From: Panagrolaimus kolymaensis
Taxonomy: Eukaryota; Nematoda; Chromadorea; Rhabditida; Panagrolaimidae
Reading direction: 5' to 3'
DNA: 64,000 nt
NCBI GenBank assembly: GCA_028622995.1
Contig: JAJQJQ010000021.1
Coordinates: forward strand, 1,984,001-2,048,000
In this document: positions 45,157 through 58,185 of the stretch, in pieces
Numbering within the stretch: position 1 is the stretch's first letter
Layout of the letters: each line of letters begins with the position of its first letter
Translations under genes and position numbers: made by a program
The notes under the pieces: model-generated
Databases searched by the model: none
The model's input: the letters and a program-made list of their open reading frames with translations, nothing else
What the model was told of the DNA's origin: nothing

Positions 45157-48100
45157 ATTTTTGCAATTAATTTTGATGACGACGACGCGCACTTTTTTCC
45201 AAGTAAATGAAGCTTTTATGCTGAAACAAATTCAAAGAAATTAATACTCAGTTTATTATTTTCCAAAAAAAACGAGGAATCACAGTTAAAAACAAAAATT
45301 CAAAAAAATCGAGAAATCAGTTTAAAATAAAATAAAAACGAGGAATCACGTATTGCAAAGGTATATTTCTCCGAATCGAAAACAAAATTTAATAATGAAA
45401 ACAAAAGTTCTTCAAAATTAAAAATAGCTTTGAATAAAACTATTTATGGCAAAAAAAATTCAGTTCATAAAAAGTCATTAAACTTGCAAAAAAGCAGCAA
45501 AATGGAAGGTGGTTTAATTAATAATAGAATTTTTTATAAAGAAAAAAAGAAAAACAAGCGTAAGAATAACAAAAAATTCCAAAGATAGCAAAAAATAATA
45601 AATTATAAATATTTTTGGTTGAGTTTTTATATGAAAAGAAAATGAGGAAGGCTAGGTTAGTTTTTTTTTGGTAATTGAAAACTATTTTTAAAGCCACCCA
45701 AACATAAATAAATAAATCAGCAACAAAAATAAAAAATAAACGTGACAAGCATTTTTCTTATTAATTTTAGAAGAATTTTTTTATGGGTTTCTTTGTTATG
45801 GAAACCTTGCTTTGATCTTGTGGATTACAAGGCAAGGTAGACGAGGGATATATAAAAAGTGATTTATAAAAGGCTTTAAATTAAAGGGAAAAAACAATGA
45901 AACTCGAGTATTTCATCAGTTAGATTTTTTTTTTGCTTCCGTCGGAAATCAAGCACGACAGTTTTTATGTTAAATGTTTTGGCGAAAATGGGTTCATGAA
46001 ATTAATTTTTTTTATACCAAAAATTATAATATTGATTTCCAGTTATAATAAACTCAAAGAAAAATTTTAATTTAATTTTTTAATATTTTCTTTTCAAACC
46101 TTCTTAATAATAAAGTAACTGAGATCAGTAAAAAAATATTTTTCCTCATCGATGAAAGTCTCCCAAAGCAATTCAGTAACCCAGTTTTTTTAAAGAATTT
46201 TATTTAGATTGTTTCAAGAAAAATATTCATTTTTAAGAATCTCCAGTTTATATATGATAAAGCCATGAAATTAAATGACACGTTTAAAAAAAGGCAACCG
46301 TATGCTACTTGCTTTCACGTTGAGGAAGTGGAATTTTAATATTTAATATATTCATTCGCATATTAAAGCTGTAATTAAATGACTCCATCCATCCTTCATG
46401 AAACAATGAGAAACATACATACATCATTTTTTCAATTTATTTTTTAAACTAAAAATAATCTTTGACTTTTTTTTTCTTTCCTTTTGTTTTGCCTTTTTTG
46501 GTTATTCGTTAGATAAACCTATTTTTAATCAAAACGAAAACGACGGACGTGAATGATGCCCTTCGTTTCTTTTTTTGTTGTCATTTTAATATATCCCATT
46601 TAAAAAATAAAAATAAAAGAAGATGGAAACTAAACTAAATATGCTGTCAATCCCCCATTTTTTTCCCTTCTAATTTACAATTCATTCTTTTTAAAACCTT
46701 CTAATTAACACTTTTGAAAAGGACGACGGCGACAAAGCTATCCATCTTCCATTCAGAAAAGGAGAATTCTTAATTTTAACAATATATAAAAAAAAATACG
46801 TGAGCAAAAAACAAAATAAAAAACACCCACTTTAAATCCGTCAAAAATTAGTTTTTTAACACTCCATTTCAGTTTTAGTTTTTTCTCTTTCACAGTCACT
46901 TACTTCCTTTTACTCATTTTACTGACGTTTGCAAAACTTTTCCACAACCCGAAAAAAAACTTTGAAAAAAAGTGCTTTGAAAAAATTGGGAACAAAAGAA
47001 ATGCAGAGGGTCAGAAGACAGTTTAATAATTTTCTTTATAAAGAATTCTTGAAAAAAAAAGCCATTTTTGTAGTTTTTTGTACGAATTTGAAGAATCGAC
47101 AGTTTTTTTTAGAAATCAAACTCGTAAGACAGTTTTTTTTAATATTTTAAAAATGGGCCAAATAATTTTGCCATCGCAGTGTTCTTATCTCAGTTTTTTT
47201 ATCCACGGGATTTATTTATTATAAAGCATATGCAAGAGATATGATAATGGATAATTTATGACTCGCATGGGAAATCCTAAAAATAACACTCCAACTTACA
47301 GTTTTTTTTATTAAAAATAAAATTTGTCGTTTGATTTGCAGAAAAAAAAATATGATGTAAAAAAAATTTTTGCAAGTTAGCGTAACTTTTGAATTGCAAA
47401 ATTATAGTTTTTATTTTTCATAAGCTGTAGATTCATCAAATGCAGTTTATTTTTAAAATTCTAAACATATTTAAAAATGTGTAGCCCCTTACTAACCATA
47501 TATGATTTTACAAGGACTATGATAATATTTTACCAAAAGTTTTATGTGTTTTCAGTTTAAAAAAATAAAGGATTTTTAAAATTAAAACTTTTTTGTAAAG
47601 ATTAAAAAGAGAAAGAAAAAAGTTAATGCTTCTGCGACATTCATTAAACAGTTTTTACAAAAATTAAAAGTACCTCAATTCATGAATCAGTTTTTTAATA
47701 TGAAAGAATTATATAATTATTTGCTCTCAAACAAAAGGATGCTGATATTAATATGAAAAATTGAACTCAATAGTTAAAAATAAAAAAATTAAAATGTTCT
47801 TTTTTGTAAAAGATTTTAAGATTCAGTTAAGATTATTAAAGAAAAGTGCTACGACATGTTATAAACCACACACCCAGTTTTAACAAAATTAGATTTAAGA
47901 AAGACTTGCAGTTACAGTTTTCTTTCCATTACATTCATAAATGTTAGAAACAGATCCTCAGTTTAAAAAAAAATTATATTGTTTTAGAGAATACCTCGAT
48001 AATAAAATTGTAACAGTTTAAAGAATTTTCTAAACACGTTTCAAAGATGAGAGAAGATTTTCCATTTTTAAAACCCCTTAAAAGCTTTTTTGCAAAAAAA

Positions 48101-49729
48101 AAAAAATGTATGCAAAAGCCAGAATAAATTAATTTTTTTTCTTTGCAACGAACACCCAACAAAAAAAAGAAAGAGAAAAAGAAAGAAAGCGACGATGATG
48201 AATTCACAAATACGAAGACGAATGACTTTAAATTTCAGGAGTTTTTATAACATTTTTTTCTTTCTCTCCCCAGCTTGCTTCTTCTCATTTCCATGAATAA
48301 AAAGCATTAACAATAAATAAAAAAACAACAACAATTTTGAGAAACAAGAAATAACGAAAGAAGAAAAAAAATTTTAAAGAAAAAAATACGAGGGTGGAAG
48401 AAGAGATGGAAGAATCTCTCAAATGGCAAATACATATTTATTCCATTTTGGTGCTTCAGTTTTACCAAAAAACTTTTAAAAAGTAAAAGTAAAATGAGTA
48501 GTATCAAAAAAACAAAGGCGTGAGAAAAAAAAGTTAGTTTTTTGCTTTTTAAGTGGACTTTTAAGTTTTTTAAAAACTTATCTGTTTTCTTTCTTTCTAA
48601 GTTTTATGAATGAATGGAAAAGAATCCTCCATCCACTTTGAGTAATGGGGATTAACGATGGTGAAAGAAATATTCTTACGTAAGCAATTTATTTTGTGTT
48701 TTTGTGGTGAAACAAAAAAAATGTGTTAGTAATTTTCTTATTTTTAGAAAACAAGGAATTCAGTTTTTTTGTTTCTATTTTCATCATCATAAAACAACAC
48801 CTCTCTGCAGTTTTTTATTTTGGGAAATTTGAAAAAAATGATTAACACTTAATTTTGAGAAAATCATTTTATTGTTTTTCTTTCTTTAATGACGCAACAC
48901 ATCGAAATCATCAATAGAGCTCAAGAAGTCACAGTTAATAAAAATTTTCGCCAGGATTTGGGATATTTTTCACATTCAGTTTTATAGAATAAATTATTTG
49001 CTTATTGGAATCTTGCAAATAGTTATTTATTGTAAAATCATGGCGTGTTTACACAGTTTAAATAATAAAAATAATAAAAACAAAAATATTTAAGCCTTTT
49101 TCTACCTTGATATTTGGTTTCGATAACTCACATTGTTCTAATCAGTTTAAATGCTTTTAAAATTAAAAGATCGAATAAATCTAATATCAACAACGATTAA
49201 ATCAGTTTATTAAAAAAATATATATTCAAAAGTGGTAATTCTTTTTTGAAGCAAAGCACTCTGACCAAACCATTATCACAGTTAATTTAAAAAAAAGCAT
49301 GTGAAAGATTTGTATTTTCTAAAATGTTGGTGACAGTTTTAAATATTTTAACCAACTTTCAAATAAAGTCAGTTTAAACTTTAAATATCTATACGCAAAA
49401 AATTTCTCCTACTTTTTGAATTTCCCGTTTATTTTTTCAACATAAAATGTTTATTTCAATTTAAAAAACCTTAAAATTAAAAATCATTCAAATTGCCTTA
49501 ATTTGTACCAGTTTTTTAAAGTATTCTTTCTTTTTTAAAAAATTTAAACTCTTTGGTTATCATCATCCTCAGTTTATTAAACGCACAAATCACGTGTAAT
49601 TTTTAATAACCATTTGAATTATTTTAATTACAGTTTCATCTTCATTTTTTGTATGTCAAAAACTTATATTAATAGTGTAATTTTTGAATTTTATAAAAAG
49701 AAAACATTTCTAAGCTCACAAAAAAAAGA

Positions 49730-52700
49730 TGTTTCTCAAATGGGCAGTTGATATATATTTGTAATTTGAAACTTTCAAAATTAAAAAATATTTCATGGAA
49801 TATGTTTTTTAAAACATAAACACACAGAAAAAAAGATAATAAATTTTGTTTGCATCATGAATGTGAGAAATGTTTACGGCAGTTTTTAGTTTAAAAATAT
49901 TTAAAACTTATATTAAAAAACAGAATTTCAAGGGAGAAAAAAATATTTTTTCCAATATATTAAAACAATTAATAACCATTTGCCCAGTTTTAAATTCAAA
50001 AATTATACAATAAAAAAAACATTATTTAAAGTTATTGTGAGGTAAGATAATGGGAAAAGCATCAGTTTTATAACTAAAAATCTTTCAGTTTTACTCAAGT
50101 TTAAGAATAACCCCATATTTGTTCTTGCAGTTTTTTTTTTGCACTTCCAACTTTTTCCTTATTTCTGAAAAAACTTTTGCTTCTTTAGATTTAAATTTTT
50201 TTCATGCATTGATTCGTCCTGCTCAGTTTAAAAATTAAAAAAACATTTGTTGCTATTTTTATTTTTACGAGATGACTTTAATGTTTTTCGTTAAATTTCG
50301 GTGTCAGTTAAAAATAATAATGCTATAAAATAATTTTTTAAGTGATTTTTTCATAAAAAATAAATATTCTGTCGACATGCAGAAGAACTATCTACAGTTT
50401 AAGAATTATTAAAACTCTGCAATAATCAAGCCATTATTTGTAATTTTTTTTTGAAAAATGAGCACTTTTATTTTGTCGTTGTCAGTTAAATTTTTGTGTT
50501 TATGAGTAACATCTAAACTCCAACCATAAAAAGCAAATAATTTTAAATTCGTTAATCTCAAAGGATTAGAAATCATGGTTCAAAAAAATAAATGAAAAAT
50601 AAGGTAAAGATTGTGGACAGTTAATTATAACAAGCATTCAGTTCAGTAGTTTCCACCACTTTCTTGATTCAACAGTTTTAAGAATCCTGTCGACAAAATC
50701 ATAAGTTTTTATTCTTATTTAATTAATGTATCTGTTTCACAAAAAAGTGAATTCCCTTTAAAGCGTTCGCCACAGTTTTTTTTTGTTACTATCTTTCACA
50801 ATGTCTTCATTGGCAAGTTTAACTTCGTAAATGAAGGATTTTTTAACATTATTTCCTTTAAAGGGAGTGTCCCAAACGATGAGAAAACCCTTACAGCGGG
50901 TGTTCCTAGCCCGAAAGTTTTTCTTCACTGTCTCAAAGTCTTACAAAGTTTTACAAAGTTTTTTCAAAAGCTTACGAAATTTTCTCAAAATGCTACAAAA
51001 AGCTACAAAAATTCGTAGCACTTTGTAAGCTTTTGAGACAATGAAACTTTCGGGCTAGGAACACCCGTCGTAGTAAAATTATTCTCATCGTTTGGGACAC
51101 TCCCTTTAAAAAGCATAAGAAATTTGCAAAACAGTTAAAAGTTCAAAATAATAAAAGTATTATTAATAGTTTTATGAAAGAAAAAAGACAAATATTTTTA
51201 AAAGTGCAACTTTATTTAATAATATTTATTTTTACTTCCCCAAATGGAATACCAGTTTTAAAAAAAACTACAAATCTTTTTGTCCTACAGTTTTATTTTT
51301 AAAAGACGGATGTAAAAATTACACAATTTAAAGTTCAATATTTAGATTTTTTTATTATTGATATATTTTTCGGCTACAAAAAACAGGAATAAAAAAAAAT
51401 AACAACAATAATAAAAATCATTAAGAAATAACAAAAATTTAAATATTTTGTGGCGAATTTTTAATAATTATAATGAATTTTTTTATTTTAAATCTTTCTT
51501 GACAAACCTTCGCATCTTGATTTATTTAGACAGTTTTTATTCAAAATCAATTCTGAAAATTAGAAAGAAATGGATGTTATACAGTTTTTTTCGGACCTCG
51601 GTTTCTTTATTTCACAGTTTAAAAAGTTATTTGTATATTTATTTATTTTTTCGTTCCTGTACCAATTTTATTCAGTTATTTGATTTTCGTCAACTAGTAA
51701 TTCAACTCAGTTTAAAAGCTTTTAAGACTACAAAATCAAATAACATTCATGGTTACAGTTTATAAAAAAACACCAAAAAGTGATATTTCTTTTATTAAAA
51801 GAATATAAAATCAATCAACATTTTATAAAAAAGATATTTGATCTTTTCAGTTTTTATTTAAAATTTCCAATTTTTCCACCATGTTTCTTTATATTCAGTT
51901 AAAAACAATAACAAGCGGAATTTTTTTTGCTTATTTTAATTTTCTATGTAAAAATTTTTGGAATTACCAACAATAGGGTCTACGTATCTCAGTTTTTAAA
52001 ATTTAATAAAAAAATTTATAATAATTCAATTATCTTCCAAAGTACCAGTTTTAAAAGTATTACTTCTTGAATTAAGAATTCAAAAAACATTTGAGGAAGT
52101 CGCCGTCATCTCAGTTTATAAAACACACAAATTAACTAAAAAAAATTAATTACCATTTTTATTTGTCACTGTGCAGTTTCACCTGCATTTATTTTTTTAA
52201 ATTTGCTTATCAAAACAGATATTTTATTAATATTTTAATTCTTAATATGTCTAAAAAAACATTTCAAAATTCAAAAAATGATAAACGTTTCTTCAAAGAT
52301 GATGATAGTTTTTACATGTAATTTGAAACTTTTGGAATAAAAAAGTTATTCGAAGAAGAATGTTTAATAAAAAGCTAAACAGACAGAAAAAAATAACATA
52401 ATTAAATTGTTAGCATGACGTTATGGTTTTGTAGTTTTCGCATGTTTTTAGTTAAAAAACTTAAAAGAATTTATATAAAAAAACTAAAGTTAGAATTAAT
52501 TTGTTTGCAAACTTTTCGAAAATTGGATAACCGATTGCACAGTTTCAAATTAAAGAATTTTTTAAATTTTTATATTAAAAAAATAAGCTATTTTTAAAAA
52601 ACGGTTTGATGCTATTGTCTTCTAAGGTCGAAAGCAATCAATGTTATAACAAAATAAAAAATTCCACAGTTTTACACAAGTTCTAGAATAAAGCCACCAA

Positions 52701-54030
52701 ATTTGGTTGCCTACGCAGTTTTTTTATAACGCCCGCCTTTCATCCTTTCCAGTTTAAAAAATATTCCTTTTTGTGTTTTACTTTAAACGTTTTCTTGCTG
52801 TTGTTCTCAGCTTTTGTTTTAAAAATTCAACAGTTTCTTAAATAAGTCGTCAAACCTTTGTAGTTTTTTTGTTGTTGACATTAATGGTGTATAGTTTGTT
52901 AGCTATTCTTAACAGTTAAAAATAATATTTATTAGTAATTTTTTAAGTAATTTTTAAATATAATGCACATCCATCCGTCAGTTTTCGTTATCATAAAAAT
53001 AAATTGTCTGACAACAAGAAGATCATTGAGCAGTTATTTTTCTCCTTTTGCCCTCTCTACCAGTTTTAAAAAAAGGATTCCTTTTCTGCTTTAGCCACAA
53101 AAATATCTATGACCAAATCCAGTTTAAAGAATGTTAAAATTCCCCAATAAAATCACGCCCTTTTTTATGAACTTCCTAAATAATGGTACCCATTTTACTT
53201 TCGTCAGTTAAAATATTACGTTAATGTTTTTAAAAATCTTTAAACTCCAACCAAAAAGCAGATGATTTTAAATTGGTAATTATCAAAAGTATAAAACCCA
53301 TATGTCCAAAAAAATTGTAAATAATAAAGTAACCAACCAATACATGTATATGACATTTTATATCAAATTTCAGTTTTAAATAATAATTAACACCCAACTT
53401 TTTTATGCTTTCAGTTTTTAACGACAGTTATAAACCTGTTGAAGTCAACACAGTTTTATTTTAATTTTATTATGGATTTCAAAAAAGATGCTTTATTAAA
53501 AACGTTTAGCATTTTCATTCCTGACAGTTTTACTTTGTAAATTTATTGCTTTTCAAATTTATAAATACTACAGTTTCCAGAATTAAAAAAAACGTTATTG
53601 ATAATGTTTTTTGAGTCTAATATAATAGTTTTAGAAACTATGTACCTCAAAATTAATAATATTAATAATGTGAAGCACATATTTCTGGTATGTATAAAAA
53701 CCAAAGTGCTAATGGATTGAAGTTTTGAAAAAGAAATATTCAACAATTAGGACACGACAGTAAACTATAATATGCAGTTTAAAATTTTTTGTGGGGAGCT
53801 TAATTAACAATTATTATAAATCTTTTTTTTTATTATCTTTAAACATTCGTATTTTGGTTTATGTTGACAGTTTTTATTCAAAGTTAATTATGCAAATCAG
53901 AGAGTTGATCTCTACAGTTTTTTTGTTATTGAAATTATTGGTTTTTTCTATCAAAGTTTAAAAGTTGCTTGTATATTTTTTTTCCATCCTGTATCATTTT
54001 GATAAAGTAGATGGAAATGGTCCACAGTTT
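49730..54030. repeat. Diverged direct duplication, two copies of about 2 kb
   Basis: Copy 1 about 49730-51870 and copy 2 about 52240-54030 align in order by eye: TGTAATTTGAAACTTT (49760/52320), CAGTTTTACnCAAGTT (50090/52670), CAGTTAAAAATAATA (50304/52913), AACTCCAACC then AAAAGCA (50516/53243), GACAGTTTTTATTCAAA (51531/53872). The MITE 50862-51105 is only in copy 1, so it inserted after duplication. Most motif sites are retained in both copies although the intervening sequence has drifted. Confidence 0.65.
50862..51105. mobile_element. TTAA MITE copy 2
   Basis: 244 bp, same family as 4333-4572 in inverted orientation; ends AGGGAGTGTCCC and GGGACACTCCCT, flanked by TTAA at 50858-50861 and 51106-51109. 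High identity to copy 1 over the full length indicates recent spread. Confidence 0.9.
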
Positions 54031-54537
54031 AAAGTTTAATATTTAAAAAAGTTCTGTTATTAACATTTTTGAGCCGTAAACAATAATTTAAAAATGCCAC
54101 ATGATTAATAAATAATTTACACTGGATGTTTGTTCAACTATCATTTCTCAAAGGAATAAAAAGGCATATGTCAAAAATTTAAAAAATGAGAAAATGAAAA
54201 AACGAAAATGAACGAAACCATAGAATAAATAAATTACATTAAAGTATTATTAAACAAAAGAAGCACTTAATTTATTTTCAAAAAGAGCAGAAACGAAGAA
54301 AAAAAACATAAATTAAATTGCTTCAATATAAATGAAAATGGGATTATTTAAAAAGGCAAATTTCATGGAGAAAGAAAGAAAAAAAACTAAATTAAAAAAG
54401 TGTTTTTCGGGCGAAAGGCAGTATTTTTTTTTTGAAAGAAAGAAAAGAAAAGTTTCGGCTGCTTTCTTTTTTTTTGAAGTTAGTTTTAAACAAAAAAGAG
54501 CCACTTTGCAGCCACCGAATAAAGAAAGAAGCTAGTT

Positions 54538-55597
54538 ATGGCATTTGGAGATGTTTATGTGTATGGAAAAGATACAATTGGATCAATAATATTTGATATA
54601 GCTTTAATATTAAATTATATTTGTTCATTTATGTTATTTTTTATTGCAATTTTTATTATAAAACAGTTTATGAATCTTCAATCTCCAATTCGATCAGGAT
54701 ATTATGTTTTTATTTTAATTAATTGTGTCACACACGTTATTGTTTTTACTATTTATCGAACGTGCGAATGGATAGAAAAATATTCTCCGAATGTGACGAT
54801 TGAAACCATCGAAGGTTTTTGTCTTTGGTATCATTCATTTAATATGGGTTTTGCTACAACTATATTAGCAATAAATCGATTTACAGCATTAATATTTCCA
54901 ACAAAATATGAGCAAATTTGGAATCGACATATAACTTTATTGGCGGGAATCCTAGTAATTTTATATCCTGCAATCGTGGATTTCCCAACTTTTTATAATC
55001 CCTGCAAATTTATTATTGCGATTACTTATTCATGTAAAGAATATTCATTCCTCAATCAACTTTACGCTGCAATTCATACTGGATCTCATGCAATATTTTC
55101 ACTTTTTGTTATCATTTTTGCGTTGATTATTGCCCATCAACGAAGTTCAATAACAACCACATCAAAAATTGAATCCAAACTTCTTTTTCAATCAATTATT
55201 AGTTCGATAATGTTAACCGCTTTTGGGCTTACGCAGTTTTTTGCTGTAATTAAAATGAATTATGGAGATGAAAAGGGTTATACAATATTGAATAATTCTT
55301 CAGATATTTTTCATACCATGTATCATTTTAATTATATTATTATTAGTTTTATTGCGAGGTAAATTTTTTACGCCCAAAATACATCACAGTTTTTTTAACA
55401 AAATTATATTTTTTAGTCCATCCTTTCGACATGAATTTGTTGAATTTTATAAATTAAATTTATGCTTTAAAGGCTTAGCAAAACCTTCAAGTGCCATTTC
55501 ACCTCCAACTCCTCCAAAGCAACCTAACCACCTTCATCATCAACAAGCAAATCGAGTGGAACCATATAAATTGGAAATAACTATAACAACAATTTAA
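54538..55597 (+). CDS. Serpentine receptor, srg-like nematode GPCR
   Basis: Two exons, 54538-55358 and 55417-55597, joined in phase 2 across a 58-nt intron; 333 residues, a usual length for this class. Seven hydrophobic segments are visible: TM1 about 14-42 (IIFDIALILNYICSFMLFF), TM2 55-75, TM3 97-116 (MGFATTILAINRFTALIFP, a DRY-region equivalent typical of srg/srv receptors), TM4 130-150, TM5 180-205, TM6 220-245, TM7 about 260-275. The end of TM7 reads into PSFRHEF, the motif that closes nematode chemoreceptors. The cytoplasmic tail is proline/histidine-rich. Probably a chemosensory receptor; ligand unknown. The small intron contains a CAGTTT motif. Confidence 0.87.
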
Positions 55598-58185
55598 CCC
55601 AAAATTATTTGAAGTGTTTAAGTTTTTTATAAATATAAGGAAAATTTTATATCTTTCTTCCATTCCCCATAACTGATGGCAGTTTTTTAAATAAATGAAT
55701 TTCTGATTTATGGCTCTTTTTTTAAACAAAAAGTAAGAAAGTTAAACGAAAATCGCAGTTTTATTTTCTAATTTTACAATGTATCATCACAGTTAAACAC
55801 GATTTTTGTTGCTAATTGAAAAGTGAGACATGTCAGCATTAAAAGTAAAAAAAACAACGAAATGCATTCATCAGTTATAAACTCAAATTTCTAAAAATTT
55901 AATAAATCCAAGGTTTAGCTTACTAACTTTATATTTCTATTTTTATTTTTAAACTTTGACGTCAAAAAAACTAACCAGTTTTTTAATGAAATAAAAATGA
56001 TAATCCTTTTTTATAATAAAGACATTTCTTGTTTATGCAATGTTTGTTTGTTACAGTTTTATTTTAATTTTTTGACACCAATTTTTAGCTTTTGTAAATG
56101 AATTCCGAAAAAAACCAAGCACAGTTTTTAATATAAAAAAAGAAAATTTTGGAACCTATTTAAATAAATTATCTTTAAGATTTTTTTCTCGATGTATTAT
56201 AAATGAATTTTATAGTTTAAGCATCATTGAACAGTTTTAAGTTTTTCATTTAAAAATTTCTGCTTAATTCAATATATTTTTATTTGTTTTAATAAATTTT
56301 TTACAATTTTTCCATTTAATAAATGTTATTAAAAAAATAAAATAACCAATTTCTTTATCTAAAAATCAGCACAGTGTTTGTTGTTGAATCGAATTAAATT
56401 TATGACAGTTTTGAAAACAAAAAAACATAAGAAAGTTAATAAAAACGCAGTATTATTTTCAAACTTTTCCTTGCATCGAAGTTAAGACGAATTTGGGTGC
56501 CATTTTAAAAGTGACAGCACAGTTTTAAAAGTAAAAGAAAGCCCAAAATAATTATCTCAGTTTTATACCTAAATTCTTCAACGCAGTTTTAAATGAATAA
56601 ATAAAAAATCAAAACCTTTTTTATTTAAAGTCCTTCATAATTGGTACTATTATATTTCTAAGAATATTTTCTGATTTTTAAATAAAAAATTTAACATAAA
56701 ATTCAGTTTGAACCATAGAAATGTTTTTCCTTCCTAGTAATTTTCATTGTTCGTTATTTCGTCACCTGGAAATGATTCATGGGAAAGTTGGAAAAGAATG
56801 AATAAATGAAAAAATTAGCATAAATGTGAATGGAAAGTTCCGGGAAGGAAGCTTTGGTTGCATTGCATGAAAATGACGCGGCAATGAGCGGTGGTCAACT
56901 TGGAGGAACAATTAACAATCGGGGATCTTTGAAAATTGTTTTATAGGATCCAAATTGAGAGAAAGCTGAGAAACCGTTTGCAATTAATGAGTATGCTACG
57001 GGAATCGTTAGGGGCAATTTATAACAAGTTTATAGGACCTTAAAGAAGTAAATTAGCCTGGGATGTTGCGGAGATGGGGATCTAATCTTCCAGACTAAGG
57101 ATCAAATAATTAATTACAAAATTTTCGTAATAATTTACATAAATCAAGCTTCATGGCGGACCGAAGGTCCGCGCTTCATGGCGGACCGAAGGTCCGCGTA
57201 GCGCCTAGTAAAAAAATTAAAATTCATTAATCTCATCCGTCATTAATTATAAATTACAGCTTTTTTTTATCGATAATGAATTTTATAATGTGCCAACCAA
57301 AAACAAATCCGTGTCAGTTTTTAATAAAAAATAAATAAAAAATTTTGTTAAAATTAATGCATTTCGTGTTGATCAACTCTTGTAAGAGTTTTAATTTTTG
57401 AGATTATTTTGTTATTTTTTTAAATAAAAAAAATTACGATTCCTTACAGTTTAATTTAAGATAAAAAACGAAAATTCATGGAACCTATTTAACGAATGAA
57501 AGCATTTTAAAGAATTTTTGTTTGTGTTGTTTTATCATAGTTATAAAATAGCCATTTTCAGTTTAATTCTTTTTATTTAAAAAAATAGTTTAATTTTATA
57601 ATGTTTAACAGTTTTTTGTTTTGTTGCAGTATACCAATTTATAAAATGCTGAAAATCGTACACAGTTTTTTATTTTAACAAAAGTAATTAATTATGATTC
57701 ATTTATCATTCGACAATATGCATGAAGTTTCAGTTTTTTCTTTCTGTATCATTGATCAAAAACCAAATAATTTTCGATGTTCCCAGTTTATTTTTCAAGT
57801 CAGTTTTATGCGCATTCATACTCTTTTTTACGGTTTTGTTTTTGTCACTTAAAAAATATTTTTTAAACTTTTTATTGTGATGATGTAATCAATTTATTGA
57901 TTCTTCAGTTAACCGGTCAAAAAACGTATGTCGTTAAGATTAATTTTATTTTTTTATTTTATTTTTAAATATGAATTTATAAATTTATTAGAAAATGACA
58001 AAAATAAACTTTGATAAAATGCTTCAGTTTACCCGAAGAAAAAAAAATAATGTACAAATAAAAGAACAAAATGTGCAACTCCTTCACAGTTTAAAAAAAA
58101 AATCCTCCTACAAAAAATTTTTGAAAACAGTTTTCTTTCTTCTTCATAGTTTAAAATAAACTATGAAATGTTCCCTCCTCTGATG
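55598..58185. other. Intergenic: local duplications and a G/C-richer insert
   Basis: About 55680-55900 resembles 56402-56610, and about 56125-56225 resembles 57440-57545 (shared GGAACCTATTTAA after a CAGTTT). Between them, 56790-57240 is richer in G/C and lacks the motif. No gene supported. Confidence 0.45.
57148..57197. repeat. Two tandem 25-bp units each forming a GC hairpin
   Basis: Two head-to-tail copies (57148-57172, 57173-57197) containing GCGGACC-GAA-GGTCCGC, a 7-bp stem with a 3-nt loop, followed by GTAGCGCCTAG. Strongly G/C-rich against the surroundings. May be the end of an inserted element of unknown family; partners elsewhere in the window were not seen. Confidence 0.7.

Larger units (their letters stand above)
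45157..54537. other. 9.4-kb intergenic motif array with tandem duplication and a MITE
   Basis: No gene supported: frames up to about 105 codons exist (for example 51448-51765) but contain motif copies and show only I/F/L/K-rich background. Low-complexity tracts are at about 46430-46930, 48080-48690 and 54170-54535. Two diverged direct copies span about 49.73-51.87 and 52.24-54.03 kb. MITE at 50862-51105. Confidence 0.45.

Noticed and set aside
51448..51765. 105-codon frame on + strand in motif domain D
   Set aside because: Includes CAGTTT copies and its counterpart in the duplicate at 53.8-54.0 kb is not open.
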